From positions 1,922,001 through 1,986,000 of the forward strand of contig NZ_CP012982.1 of the NCBI RefSeq assembly GCF_001411495.1: a stretch of 64,000 nt of DNA. The letters run 5' to 3'. The stretch comes from Burkholderia cepacia ATCC 25416. Its GTDB lineage: Bacteria; Pseudomonadota; Gammaproteobacteria; Burkholderiales; Burkholderiaceae. The notes beneath the pieces were generated by a model, which worked only from the letters and a program-made list of their open reading frames with translations, had not been told where the DNA came from and did not search any database. The position numbers were made by a program, and so were the translations under genes. Below, piece after piece: positions 17,798 through 27,010 of the stretch; within the stretch, counting starts at the first letter, position 1; each line of letters starts with the position of its first letter.

Positions 17798-18123
17798 TGC
17801 GCGCCTCCCGTGATCACCGAGAACGTCGGCCGCGGCTGGCCTGTCGAGCGATCGGCATCCTGGCCGATATCGTCGCCGGGCGCTTCTTCGATCGGCGTGA
17901 CCACCAGCCGCTTGTGCATCACCTCGATCCGCAGGCGCTGCCCGGGTTCGAAACCCGCTGCGTCGATCCAGCGGCCGGACAGCTTCATCCACAGATGGAG
18001 GGCCGGCGGTGCCGTGTCGGCGAGCCTGAGATGTGGAACGATGCGGCGAGTCTGAAAAGACGTGCGAGCGGGCATGGAACAATCGTGAAAGCGAACCGGT
18101 GCGTTATGATTCCCGTCAGCCAT
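17794..18123 (-). CDS. SymE-family toxin-like protein
   Basis: 109 residues, start complementary to 18121-18123 with AGGAG 6-7 bp upstream. Residues ~44-80 (LWMKLSGRWIDAAGFEPGQR, then EVMHKRLVVTP) match the SymE C-terminal AbrB-like fold. E. coli SymE is an SOS-induced RNA/nucleoid-acting toxin held in check by the antisense RNA SymR. Here the gene is instead followed by an HTH gene overlapping by 4 bp. A very stable 14-bp stem-loop lies just upstream (18156-18189). No LexA box was recognised. Confidence 0.82.
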   Translation of the reverse strand: MADGNHNAPVRFHDCSMPARTSFQTRRIVPHLRLADTAPPALHLWMKLSGRWIDAAGFEPGQRLRIEVMHKRLVVTPIEEAPGDDIGQDADRSTGQPRPTFSVITGGAQ

Positions 18124-18155
18124 GACTGACTCCTGTACTGAGTGGGTTGTGGTCA

Positions 18156-18189
18156 GCGGCCCGCGCGTGGTAGTGCACGCGCGGGCCGC
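18156..18189. other. 14-bp perfect stem-loop upstream of the symE-like gene
   Basis: GCGGCCCGCGCGTG (18156-18169) pairs perfectly with 18176-18189 around a 6-nt loop. It lies 32 bp upstream of the toxin start codon, so it would be in the 5' leader of the minus-strand message, or at the end of a plus-strand antisense RNA. Confidence 0.6.
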
Positions 18190-18649
18190 GCTCGTTTACG
18201 CAGTGGATTTCGATCGGCATCCCGTCACATGGTTGGCATGGCGAAATGAAATGGCATTCCAGGCGAAAACGTGCAATCACTCTAGCCGAGATCGGCCGGC
18301 ATCAGGTGTCGGTCCGGAGCGTCTTCGTCTGCACTGACGGACACACCGATGTCTTGCAGGCTTGCTGCGAAACGATTCCCCGGCGATTGCGCCGGCGGGC
18401 CGTGTCGTCACTTTATTGACGATATGTCAGAAAGCGTGTCGGTCGAATGCTCCGATTCGCCCGCCACACGTCGCACGAGGATGTCATGGGCGTCGTGCAG
18501 GGCCGCCCGAACTTGCGCGGGAAGCCGCCGTGCTTTCCGTCACGGCGGCAGCGAATCATGCGTGCAGCGTGTCCATCTCCCGGCCCGGCTCGCCGTGGTC
18601 GAGGCGCGGATGTGACGCAGCGATGCCGCGGCCTTTCGGCCGACGCGCG
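18190..18649. other. Intergenic region, symE-like / tlpA-like
   Basis: 460 bp without a supported gene. It should contain the symE-like promoter on the minus strand. Overlapping short plus-strand ORFs are Arg-rich shadows without ribosome-binding sites. Confidence 0.4.
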
Positions 18650-19459
18650 TTACTGGCCGAAGCGGTCCGCCACGGCGTCCTTCAGCCGTGCGGCAGTGAT
18701 CTCGCCCATGTGCGATTCGACGAGATTGCCTTTCGCATCGAAGAAGAGCGTCGTCGGCAACCCGCGCGAACCATAGGCCTGCATCGCGTGCAGCGTGCGA
18801 TCGAGCAGCACGTGATCGAACCGCAGCCCTTTTTGTTCGAGGAACGCGCGCACCGCTTGCACGTCTTCGCCCTGGTTGACCATCAGCACCGTCATCCCCG
18901 GATGATCCTGCTGCGCTTGCGCGAGGATCGGCATTTCGCGCTGGCACGGCGGGCACCACGTGGCCCACAGGTTCACGACAACCGGCTTGCCTGCGAAGCG
19001 TTGCGCAGGCACCGGCGTGGCGTCGAGCGCTTCGAGCCGCAACGCGGCAAGCGGCGGCGCGCCGTGCTGCAACGTTGCGAGCGTGCCCTGCGCGATGCCC
19101 CACGCGGCGAGGCCCGCGAGCATGCCGGCCATCACCGGGCGACGCAGCGCGGGCAGGCGGCGCAGGCGCCAGCCCGCGAACACGATTCCGGCCGCGAGGC
19201 CGATGCGCCAGTCGAAGCCGCCGTCGCCGAGCGCGACGATCGAGCGCGGTGCGGCGGCGTACTCGTGCCACCACTGCGCGACGTAGCCGATGCGCGCGGC
19301 GATCAGCCCGAGCAGCAAGGTATCGAGGATCAGGCTCGATGCGGTCTTGTGCTGGCCGTCCGGCGGGCGGCGCTGGACGAAACGGGCGACGAGCCACGCG
19401 AGCAGCGCGGCGACGGCCACCGCGACGACGCGGATCGAAAAGGGACCGATGCTTAACAT
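18650..19459 (-). CDS. Lgt-like membrane domain fused to TlpA/thioredoxin-like disulfide reductase
   Basis: 269 residues from the ATG complementary to 19457-19459 (MLSIGPFSIR). Residues 1-~125 carry several membrane helices and resemble part of prolipoprotein diacylglyceryl transferase (IGPFSIR start; LIAARIGYVAQWWHEYAAAP region), though shorter than true Lgt. Residues ~140-269 are a TlpA/ResA-type thioredoxin domain with the active site WCPPC (C169, C172) and the cis-Pro loop GLPTTLFF. It probably reduces disulfides in the periplasm, anchored by the N-terminal helices. The Lgt-like part lacks most of the family, so transferase activity is unlikely. The Shine-Dalgarno is weak. Confidence 0.85.
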   Translation of the reverse strand: MLSIGPFSIRVVAVAVAALLAWLVARFVQRRPPDGQHKTASSLILDTLLLGLIAARIGYVAQWWHEYAAAPRSIVALGDGGFDWRIGLAAGIVFAGWRLRRLPALRRPVMAGMLAGLAAWGIAQGTLATLQHGAPPLAALRLEALDATPVPAQRFAGKPVVVNLWATWCPPCQREMPILAQAQQDHPGMTVLMVNQGEDVQAVRAFLEQKGLRFDHVLLDRTLHAMQAYGSRGLPTTLFFDAKGNLVESHMGEITAARLKDAVADRFGQ

Positions 19460-20198
19460 GAGCAGGAAAGGGGCGACTTGATCGAGCGGGGGGCAGGAGG
19501 ACGATGATCGGCCGATGAACGCGATGCGGTCAACGGTCGTGATGCGATTCGACATGGCCCGATGTGTGCGGGTTCCCGGCGCGGCGTGCGCATATTCGGG
19601 ATGCCGTCATTGTTCGGTCAGTGCGCGGTCGTTCAGGCTGGTTTGATGATCGGTTGCGAATCGCTCGTCGACAATGCGGTCACCGGTCCGGCGTGGTGTC
19701 CGCCGGTGTCTCGAAAGGGATCTCTGCCTGACGGTCGGTTCCCCCGAGCGGCTGCATTCCCGTCGTTTCACATGCAATCGTGAATGCGTTGTGGCGGTGG
19801 GTGGGCTCGGCCGCGATCCGATTCATGCCGGCTGATTCGACGGAACGGGATCGTCGCCGGATACGGGCACCGGGCAGTCACTCGCGCACCGCGTGGCGCC
19901 AGGTTGGTGGCAGGCACAGGGTTCCGATGAAGGCAACACATATGAACCGTCGTTGCTGATCGGCCGACTGATGGCTGAGCATTTGTGCAAGCGTGGCTTG
20001 CGACCGTATTCAGGAATTCGGAGATGCTGTCATGCCGCGCGCCGTGAGCGGCGGGGCATGGCCGGTGACTGGCGGGCAGGCTGCAAGGCCCCGGTCGGCG
20101 ACGATCGTTGCGTGCGACATCCGCATCGTCGCCGGCGGATGAGCGCGACCGCTGCCGCCCGGCGGGCCGCGTATTCGCGGCCGGCCGGGCGTCGGGCA
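19460..20198. other. Intergenic region upstream of the tlpA-like gene
   Basis: 739 bp. Only short ORFs without ribosome-binding sites or recognisable products are present (for example 19562-19783 +). No strong hairpin or repeat was seen. Confidence 0.4.
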
Positions 20199-20786
20199 TT
20201 ACTGCGTCTTCGTCTGCGTGGCGTTCGCCTGTTGCGCGCCGGCCGCCGGTTCGAGCGTCGTCAGCGTCTGCTCGGTGAACTTCTCGTACAACCAGTTCAT
20301 GCGCGTATCGTCCATGCCGCCGGCGATGCCGCCGAGCGCGTACGAAGCCGATACCTTGAAGCGGTCGATCTGATGATTGTCGGCGTCGACGAGCGTCACG
20401 GTGCCATCGACGTGATCGTTGCCCGCCATGAAGCCGAACATGACGGCCGAGAAGCTCGAGCGCACGCGAATGCCGTTGACTTCGACGTTCAGGTGCATTG
20501 CATCGGTCGAATCCGCTTTTGCCAGCAGCTTGCGTGCGTCCAGTGCGCTTTCGATTTTTTCCTGCAGTTTCTTCGCGTCGAACTTCAGGTTGTCTTTCAA
20601 CGCTTCCTGCGCGGTATTGTCGAGCGTGACCTTCACGACCACGGGTTTCGTGCCGAATTTCATCGTCGATGCGGTCACGGCGGCCCCCGCCGGATCGCTG
20701 GCGTCGCGTGTCACGCTGCTGGCGCAGCCCGACAGGAAGCCGATCGTCACCAATGCCAGAGCGGCATGACGGAATACAGATTTCAT
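20199..20786 (-). CDS. DUF4410-like lipoprotein
   Basis: 195 residues, start complementary to 20784-20786. The signal peptide has a lipobox (ALVTIGFLSGC, Cys at about residue 21), so it is a lipid-anchored envelope protein. The mature part (KFDAKKLQEKIESALDARKL, then LNVEVNGIRVRSSFSAVMFG and GTVTLVDADNHQIDRFKVSASY) follows the DUF4410 pattern of small outer-membrane lipoproteins of unknown role. The tail is Gln/Ala/Thr-rich. Single gene. Confidence 0.75.
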   Translation of the reverse strand: MKSVFRHAALALVTIGFLSGCASSVTRDASDPAGAAVTASTMKFGTKPVVVKVTLDNTAQEALKDNLKFDAKKLQEKIESALDARKLLAKADSTDAMHLNVEVNGIRVRSSFSAVMFGFMAGNDHVDGTVTLVDADNHQIDRFKVSASYALGGIAGGMDDTRMNWLYEKFTEQTLTTLEPAAGAQQANATQTKTQ

Positions 20787-21044
20787 GATTTGGTCTTTTT
20801 AGTTCGGGTTATTTGAGATGGCTCTATGGCCGGGCGCGAATCTAGCACAGGGCGATCCGGTTCAAATGGTCGAATAGATCGAACATGCCATTTGATCCGG
20901 ATTCGTCGCGGCCTTCGGCGCCGATGCAGACTTGCGCCGCTCACGTGACGGCCGATGACGGCGCACGGCTCGCCGGAGCGACCGGTTCCACGCGCAAGCG
21001 GGAGGCCGGCTTCCGCCGTGGCAGCACCGGCTATGTGCCTGTCG

Positions 21045-22052
21045 TCACGGGTTGTTACCCGGCGCCGCCCCGCCGAGCCGATATGCCGTGAAGAACTCGT
21101 ACCACGGCGACCCTTCCGCGACCGGCACGTCGAGCGCCGCGGTCCGCCGCTTCAACGCGCCGAACACGTCGTTGATACGCGCGGCCTGCCCCGCATCGTT
21201 GAACGGATGAGGCCGTGCCCGGCCGGCCGCGAACGCGCCATATGCAATCGCGAGCAGGCGTGCGCTGTCGTCGGTCGACGCGATCGATTCGTTGATCGCT
21301 TCGGCGAGGCGCGGCCGGTCTTCGGCGCGCGATCCGGACAGGCACAGGAACACGATCGCCGACAGTTCGTGCAGGTCCTTCACGCGCAGCAGCGCCGGCA
21401 GCCGCGCGACGATTCGCTCGACCGGCTCGTCGCGCAGTGCGTCGCCGAAGTCGAGCACGGCGGTCATCGGGTTCGTGTCCGCTGTCAGGCGATCGAGCGC
21501 CGACGGTGCGGCCGACGTGCTGGCGCCGTCCGGCGACGCTGTCGGCGCAGACCGCAACGCATCGGCCACCTGCTGCGTCCATTCCGGAAAGATCATCCGC
21601 ACGTTGCCGAACTGCTCGCCGCCTTCCGCCGCCGGATTCCATCGATACACGATCGTGCCGCCGCGAATGAACGGCGAATACAGGTGTTCGGGCGTTTGCG
21701 GCAGCGGCCGCCGGTTGATCGGCAGCCAGGCGAGCGTCAGCCAGTCGTAGCGGCCGGTGGCGGGCACGGCAGGGCTCGAGCTCGCGACGACCTGCCACGT
21801 GCCGCGATTCGCGTAGCGACGCCGCGCGTCGGGCACCGGGACGGTCCGGCCTTTCGCGGTGTCGAAGTACGTCGTGCCGGTCACGTTCGATCCGCTGTCC
21901 GCGGCCGGCGTGATGGTGGCGATGACCCACGACACGCCGTCCGCCGAACGGTAGTCGGACGGCTTCAGCGTCGCGACGTCGTGCACCATGCGCGTTTCCG
22001 CCGCGACGGGGCTCGGGGGGAGATTGGCGGGCGCGGCCAGGATGCTCGGCAT
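21045..22052 (-). CDS. Hypothetical protein, 335 residues
   Basis: Start complementary to 22050-22052 with GAGGAC 6-7 bp upstream. There is no signal peptide or membrane segment. The N-terminal half is beta-rich with Trp/Tyr-containing strands (WVIATITPAADSG; YDWLTLAWLPINRRP). The C-terminal half is helical and Leu/Ala-rich (LPALLRVKDLHELSAIVFLCL). I do not recognise the family. It diverges from the methyltransferase gene across 193 bp. Codon use is normal for the window, so it is likely a real gene. Confidence 0.72.
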   Translation of the reverse strand: MPSILAAPANLPPSPVAAETRMVHDVATLKPSDYRSADGVSWVIATITPAADSGSNVTGTTYFDTAKGRTVPVPDARRRYANRGTWQVVASSSPAVPATGRYDWLTLAWLPINRRPLPQTPEHLYSPFIRGGTIVYRWNPAAEGGEQFGNVRMIFPEWTQQVADALRSAPTASPDGASTSAAPSALDRLTADTNPMTAVLDFGDALRDEPVERIVARLPALLRVKDLHELSAIVFLCLSGSRAEDRPRLAEAINESIASTDDSARLLAIAYGAFAAGRARPHPFNDAGQAARINDVFGALKRRTAALDVPVAEGSPWYEFFTAYRLGGAAPGNNP

Positions 22053-22245
22053 GGGATGTCCTCGGAATCGGGTGCGTATCGCCGGGCGGGGGCGACGCGC
22101 GGCGGCGCGGATTGTTTTATGTCACTGTAGAACGTCGCCGCCGGAAACGGAAACCGGCCGCGCGGCACAGCCTGGTCGCGCGTTCCGCCGCATCGGCTTA
22201 CCATGCGCATCCTGAGCCAACGACGCACACCGGGCGGGAGCGCGC

Positions 22246-22971
22246 ATGACCGACACGAAAGCCATCACCGAACACTGGACACAGGTCGCCGACCAATGGA
22301 TCGGCTGGGCCGGCAAGCCCGGGCACGATGCGTTCTGGAAATACCGCGCGGGGCTCGCGGCCTATATCGGCCGCGACACCGGCCGCGCGCTGGAGATCGG
22401 CTGCGGCGAAGGCCGCGTGAGCCGCGAACTGAAGGCGCTCGGCTACGACGTGACCGCGACCGACGTGGTGCCCGCGATGCTCGACGCCGCCCGTCATGCG
22501 GATTCCGCGCATCGCTACGAGCTGGCCGACGCGGCGTCGCTGCCGTTCGACGCGGCCAGCTTCGATCTCGTGATGGCATACAACGTGCTGATGGATCTCG
22601 ACGACATGCAGCGCGCCCTGAGCGAGGCGCGCCGCGTGCTGAAGCCGGGCGGGCTGCTGTTCATCTCGCTCGTGCATCCGTTCCGCGATCGCGGCGGCTT
22701 CGCGGGGCCGCAACCCGATGCGCCGTTCGTGCTGAAGGGCAGCTATTTCGGGCGCGAGCACTTCGACGGCGTGGAAACGCGCGACGGGCTGTCGATGCAT
22801 TTCGCCGGCTGGTCGCTGCCGCTGCAGGCGTATATGGACGCACTGGAAGCGGCCGGGTTCGCTATCGTGTCGCTGCGCGAGCCGCCGCCCGACCACGCCG
22901 ATACGGATCAACTGAAGCAGTGGGCGCGCGTGCCGCTGTTTCTGTGGATCAAGGCGCGGCCGGTGGGGTGA
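22246..22971 (+). CDS. Class I SAM-dependent methyltransferase
   Basis: 241 residues, ATG at 22246. The Rossmann motifs of the UbiE/Methyltransf_11 type are clear: ALEIGCGEGRVSRELKALGY (motif I, about residues 46-65), TATDVVPAML (acidic residue binding the SAM ribose), ADAASLPFDAASFDLVMAYN (motif IV) and EARRVLKPGGLLFISL. The substrate is not evident; the C terminus (DQLKQWARVPLFLWIKARP) is common in small-molecule methyltransferases. Single gene, convergent with the GNAT gene. Confidence 0.9.
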   Translation: MTDTKAITEHWTQVADQWIGWAGKPGHDAFWKYRAGLAAYIGRDTGRALEIGCGEGRVSRELKALGYDVTATDVVPAMLDAARHADSAHRYELADAASLPFDAASFDLVMAYNVLMDLDDMQRALSEARRVLKPGGLLFISLVHPFRDRGGFAGPQPDAPFVLKGSYFGREHFDGVETRDGLSMHFAGWSLPLQAYMDALEAAGFAIVSLREPPPDHADTDQLKQWARVPLFLWIKARPVG

Positions 22972-23157
22972 GCGCGGGTGGTCAATGTCGGGCGACGACG
23001 ATGGGTTCGCCTGTACGGAAGAGAACACAAATTGACGCGTTGAATTGGTAGCCGTGGGGATACAGCATCCGATGGAATGACGGATCTTGTGTCCCCTGGG
23101 CGACTGTGGCCTGTCGACGTGAGACGGCCAGCATTCCGACACCCATTTTCGTCCGTT

Positions 23158-23634
23158 TCAGCGCAACAGCTCCTTCCGGTAGAGCACGGCCCCGGGTTTT
23201 TCCGCGACGGTGTCGTAGAGCCGCATCGCCGTGTGGTTCGATTCGTGTGTTTGCCAGGACACGCGTTCGGCGCGATGCGCACGCGCGGTGTCGTACACGG
23301 CTTCGATGAGCGCGCGGCCGACGCCCTTGCCGCGCTCGCTGTCGAGCGTGAACAGATCCTGCAGGTAGCAGACCGGCCCGGCGTGCGTCGTGCTGCGGTG
23401 ATACAGGAAATGCACGAGCCCGACGAGCTTGCCGTCGCGTTCCGCGACGAAAGCATGGACGGGCTCGTAGCCGTCGAAGAAGCGCGACCACGTGAGCTGC
23501 GTGATGCGCATCGGCAGGGCCGTATCGTTGAAGCGGCCGTAGAAGCGGTTATAGCCGTCCCACAGCGGCAGCCACTGGTCGTAGTCGTTTTCAGCGACCG
23601 CGCGTACGGTCAGTCCTGTTTCGTTGGCGTTCAT
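23158..23634 (-). CDS. GNAT-family N-acetyltransferase
   Basis: 158 residues, start complementary to 23632-23634. The GNAT core is visible: VRAVAENDYDQWLPLWDGYN at the N terminus, then FVAERDGKLVGLVHFLYHRS, YLQDLFTLDSERGKGVGRAL (the acetyl-CoA pyrophosphate-binding R/Q-x-x-G-x-G/A motif) and the final TAEKPG-type strand. The acceptor is unknown; the sequence resembles diamine/amino-acid acetyltransferases of this superfamily. Single gene. Confidence 0.88.
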   Translation of the reverse strand: MNANETGLTVRAVAENDYDQWLPLWDGYNRFYGRFNDTALPMRITQLTWSRFFDGYEPVHAFVAERDGKLVGLVHFLYHRSTTHAGPVCYLQDLFTLDSERGKGVGRALIEAVYDTARAHRAERVSWQTHESNHTAMRLYDTVAEKPGAVLYRKELLR

Positions 23635-23788
23635 GTTGGCGGACCTTTCGATGAGAAGGGCGCGCGCCTCCGATCCGGCCGGCGCGTCGCAGGTCTCTAC
23701 GATAGGACGTTCGCGGCACCATCGGTAGGCCCATGACGACTACATTTCATGGTGCCACGGCCAGCGGTCGAGCATCCGCGCAACAGGC

Positions 23789-24784
23789 TCATGAAGACGC
23801 GGCAACACGGTCGAGATGAGTCGACGGCTCGACCGCGATCGCGATCTTTCCTCGAACACCGTGGCGGGGACTTTCGAGCCGGGCATGGGCGAGCGGAATA
23901 TCGGCAAGGGAATAGACGGCGCCGACGTGTGGCCGCAGCTGTCCGCGCGCAACCAACGCGCTCAACTCATCCAGCTTGCCGCGGTTTTGCCTCGTGAAAA
24001 CGAAGTGATAGCTCGCGTTCTTGCCCCAGGCCTGAATGACGTTTTGCGGCTGTGCGATGTCCACGATCGTGACGACGCGGCCAAGCTGTGCGAGCGCGTC
24101 GGGGCTGCGCGACAAGGTGTTGCCGCCGATGGTGTCGAACACGACGTCGACTCCGCGGCCGCCCGTGGTTCGCATGACGGCGTCGACGTAATCGTCCTTT
24201 TCGTAGTCGATGACCTCATCGGCCCCCAGACTTCGGGCGAATTCGACGTTGGCTGCGCGCACGGTCGTGAACACCCTCGCGCCGATGGCTTTGGCGAGCT
24301 GGATCGCCACATGGCCGACGCCTCCCGCGCCACCGTGTACCAGAATGCTTTCCCCCACGCGCAGCGCCGCACGCACGACCAGTGCTTCCCATGCCGTCCC
24401 GCCGACCAGGGTCAGGCTTGCCGCTTCGAGATGGCTCAGTGACGGCGGCTTCTTCCCGACGATGTTTTCCGCGGCAACGTGGTACTCGGCATAACTGCCC
24501 GGCCCGTCGAAGATTTGCGGGGTGTACCAGACTTCGTCTCCCGGAGAGAAGGCCGTCACACCCGGCCCGACTGCTTCGACCACGCCGGAGACGTCATGCC
24601 CGGTAATGGCCGGCAGCGGCACCAGGTCGGGATAGTCGCCACGCCGGACCTGATAGTCCAGCGGGTTGATGGACGTCGCATGGACGCGGACCAGAACTTG
24701 TCCCGTGTGCGGCACGGGCTTGGGTACGTCACGCAGTTCGAACGATTCCGGGCCGCCAAATGATTTGAGCATGAGCGCTTTCAT
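23789..24784 (-). CDS. NADP-dependent quinone-oxidoreductase-type MDR enzyme
   Basis: 331 residues from the ATG complementary to 24782-24784 ([16 protein letters not shown]), with AAGGAG 6 bp upstream; the open frame extends further but crosses the operator. The GroES-like domain comes first ([32 protein letters not shown]). The Rossmann domain follows with [20 protein letters not shown]. Zn ligands are absent, as in zinc-free quinone oxidoreductases. Such enzymes reduce quinones or enones with NAD(P)H. The ArsR gene lies 61 bp upstream on the same strand, and a copy of the ArsR operator lies in that gap, so expression is likely derepressed by electrophilic or thiol-reactive compounds. Confidence 0.92.
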   Translation of the reverse strand: MKALMLKSFGGPESFELRDVPKPVPHTGQVLVRVHATSINPLDYQVRRGDYPDLVPLPAITGHDVSGVVEAVGPGVTAFSPGDEVWYTPQIFDGPGSYAEYHVAAENIVGKKPPSLSHLEAASLTLVGGTAWEALVVRAALRVGESILVHGGAGGVGHVAIQLAKAIGARVFTTVRAANVEFARSLGADEVIDYEKDDYVDAVMRTTGGRGVDVVFDTIGGNTLSRSPDALAQLGRVVTIVDIAQPQNVIQAWGKNASYHFVFTRQNRGKLDELSALVARGQLRPHVGAVYSLADIPLAHARLESPRHGVRGKIAIAVEPSTHLDRVAASS

Positions 24785-24811
24785 TGGAACTCCTTGTTTC
24801 GACAAAAAGAG

Positions 24812-24831
24812 ATATCGGGAATTATCGATAT
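24812..24831. promoter_or_regulatory. ArsR operator copy 2, before the oxidoreductase gene
   Basis: Inverted repeat ATATCG-N8-CGATAT, 27 bp upstream of the oxidoreductase start. It has the same arms and spacing as the site at 25159-25178; with one copy reversed the two sites agree at 17 of 20 positions. Confidence 0.75.
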
Positions 24832-24845
24832 GATGCGGTAAAAAA

Positions 24846-25148
24846 TTACAGCTCCTTGCCAATGGCCTTGGCAAGCGCACTGATGGCTGCTTCGTTGCGC
24901 TTGTAGTAGGTCCACTGGCCGATGCGCCTGACCTTGACCAGGCCGGCGCGTTGCAGCGTGGCAAGATAATCGGACACCGTCGACTGCGACAGCCCGACAC
25001 CCTCCTGAATGCTGCTGACGCAAACGCCCACCGTGAGCACGTCCCCTTCGTCCTGCGGAGGGAAGTTTTTCACGGGATCCTTCAAGCCTTGCAGGATCTC
25101 GAGACGAGTCCGGTTCGAGAGGGCCTTGAAAATGTCGAGCAATTCCAT
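24846..25148 (-). CDS. ArsR-family winged-helix repressor
   Basis: 100 residues from the ATG complementary to 25146-25148 ([20 protein letters not shown]). The winged helix-turn-helix is at about residues 40-90 ([19 protein letters not shown], then TYYKRN). Cys44 in the GVCVSSI segment, before the recognition helix, could be a redox or electrophile sensor. Two identical-arm inverted repeats flank the gene (25159-25178 upstream, 24812-24831 downstream), indicating autorepression and control of the oxidoreductase gene. It is paralogous to the ArsR protein at 29243-29542 (shared FPPQ, GVC and TYYKR segments). Confidence 0.9.
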   Translation of the reverse strand: MELLDIFKALSNRTRLEILQGLKDPVKNFPPQDEGDVLTVGVCVSSIQEGVGLSQSTVSDYLATLQRAGLVKVRRIGQWTYYKRNEAAISALAKAIGKEL

Positions 25149-25158
25149 GGCGCGGAGT

Positions 25159-25178
25159 ATATCGAGATTTACCGATAT
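25159..25178. promoter_or_regulatory. ArsR operator copy 1, before the arsR-type gene
   Basis: Inverted repeat ATATCG-N8-CGATAT, 10 bp upstream of the ArsR start codon, in AT-rich sequence that stands out from its surroundings. It matches the site at 24812-24831. Confidence 0.75.
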
Positions 25179-25311
25179 GTCAATGTGAGGGGCATCCGCC
25201 GTTTGGTAGTGTCCAGGGCTAACCGGTCTTCGAAGGCCCCGCGTTGCTGCCGCCATGCCACCCGAACGCGGCCGTCTGTCGCCATCCGGGTCGCCCCCGG
25301 TTTTTCGCGTC

Positions 25312-26976
25312 ATGAACGAACACCACGCGCCGAATCCGATTGTCGAGGTGCTGCGAGCCTACTGGAAGGCCGATCGCTGGACGCTGCTGACGGTCGCGGC
25401 GGTCGTCGTGCTGTCGAGTGCGAGCGCCGTCGCCGCGCCCTATCTGTTCTCGCGCCTGATCGACGCGCTGTCGCATCGCGGCGTGCTCCATGCGCTGATC
25501 CCGGGCTTTGTGCTCTATGCGGTGTTGCTGGGCCTGTCCAGCGCGCTGCAACGCGTGGTGCAGTACCTGTCCTTCATGAGTTCCGAGAATCTCGGATTCA
25601 TCACCGGCACGCGCTTCTTCGAACGCATCCTGAAGAAGACCACGGCCTTCTTCGTCGAACACAATCCGGCTGAAATCCAGAGTGCGAACGAACGCGGCAG
25701 CCGCGCGCTGTCTGTGCTCGTGCAACTCGCGCTGATGGAGCTGATCCCCGGCACGCTGCAGATCGTGCTGACGCTCGCCACGCTCGGCGCGCTGATCAAT
25801 TTCGAGGTCGTGGCCATCACGGCCGCCTACGGCGCGGTCGCAGTGACGATCGCGATCGTTGCCGCGCGGCGCTCGCGCGCGTTTCTCGACCGCGCCATCG
25901 AGGCCGGGCAGGAGAATGCGCGTTTCGTCGGCGGCGCGATCAATGCGATGGAGACGCTTCGGCATTTCGGCAGCCATCGGTGGATGAGCGAACGTTTCTC
26001 CGAGAAAGCGCGCGTCGAGCGCGACAGCTGGCGCGCATACGTGCTGCAGCACGTCGGCTATCTCGCGCTGCTGGGTCTCTGCCTCGCGGTCCAGTTCTCG
26101 GTGACGTTCTGGTTGCTGCTGCCGCGCCATGAAGCCGGTGCGCTGTCGATCGGCGACATCGTGCTGTTCAACACGTTGCTGTTGCAACTGAACCTGCCGT
26201 TCGAAATGCTCGCGCGCTCGATCGACGAGAGTGCGCGCTCCCGCGCGGCCCTCGTGCCGTTCGCGGCGCTCTGGACGGCACCCGAGGAGCGGCAGGTGTC
26301 GCACGCATCGGCGTTCGTGCCGCGCGAAGGGCGCGTGGTGTTCGATCATGTCGGCTACGCGTACGGCAACGGGCGCGGCGTGACCGATGTCGATTTCGTC
26401 GCCGAGCGCGGGGCCGTCACGTTCATCGTCGGCGAAACGGGGGCGGGGAAATCGACGATCTTCAAGCTGGCGCTGAAGTCGATCGAACCGACCGGCGGGC
26501 GCATTCTCGTCGACGGCGTCGATCTCGCGGACATCGACCGCGCCGACTGGTACGGTGCGGTCGCCGTCGTGCCGCAGGACGTAGTGCTGCTGAACGAAAG
26601 CCTGGAGGACAACATTCTGCTCGGCCGGCCGCACGATGCTCGGCGTTTGCGGGAAGCCGCTGCGAGGGCCGCGATCCTGACGTTCATCGACGGCCTGCCG
26701 GACGGCTTCCGCACGACGGTGGGCGAGCGCGGGCTGAAGCTGTCCGGCGGCGAGCGCCAGCGCATCGCGATCGCCCGGGCGCTGTACGGCAACCCGACCG
26801 TACTGTTTCTCGACGAGGCGAGTTCCGCGCTGGATGAAGCGACGGAGCGCGACATCATGGAACACGTGCGACTGCTCGCGCGCGATGTCACGGTGATCGC
26901 GATCACCCACCGGCGCTCGGTCATCGGCGCGGCCGACAAGGTCGTGCGGCTCGGCCGGGCAGGCGTGCCGGCCTGA
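25312..26976 (+). CDS. ABC exporter (fused permease-ATPase half transporter)
   Basis: 554 residues from the ATG at 25312 (MNEHHAPNPIVEVLRAYW). The upstream in-frame ATG at 25255 would add 19 residues but lacks support. Membrane domain at about 20-310 with several long helices. Nucleotide-binding domain at about 340-550: Walker A GETGAGKST (374-382), Q-loop VPQD, signature LSGGERQ (477-483), Walker B VLFLDEAS, H-loop ITHR. The helix organisation resembles Atm1/HMT-type and lipid or peptide exporters; the substrate cannot be assigned. Divergent from the arsR-type gene (163 bp) and convergent with the aldo/keto reductase gene. Confidence 0.92.
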   Translation: MNEHHAPNPIVEVLRAYWKADRWTLLTVAAVVVLSSASAVAAPYLFSRLIDALSHRGVLHALIPGFVLYAVLLGLSSALQRVVQYLSFMSSENLGFITGTRFFERILKKTTAFFVEHNPAEIQSANERGSRALSVLVQLALMELIPGTLQIVLTLATLGALINFEVVAITAAYGAVAVTIAIVAARRSRAFLDRAIEAGQENARFVGGAINAMETLRHFGSHRWMSERFSEKARVERDSWRAYVLQHVGYLALLGLCLAVQFSVTFWLLLPRHEAGALSIGDIVLFNTLLLQLNLPFEMLARSIDESARSRAALVPFAALWTAPEERQVSHASAFVPREGRVVFDHVGYAYGNGRGVTDVDFVAERGAVTFIVGETGAGKSTIFKLALKSIEPTGGRILVDGVDLADIDRADWYGAVAVVPQDVVLLNESLEDNILLGRPHDARRLREAAARAAILTFIDGLPDGFRTTVGERGLKLSGGERQRIAIARALYGNPTVLFLDEASSALDEATERDIMEHVRLLARDVTVIAITHRRSVIGAADKVVRLGRAGVPA

Positions 26977-27010
26977 CACAGGCACGCAACCGCGTCGCCG
27001 CTACCGTCCC

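Noticed and set aside
19562..19783. 73-codon plus-strand ORF upstream of the tlpA-like gene
   Set aside because: No ribosome-binding site, no family resemblance and unusual composition.
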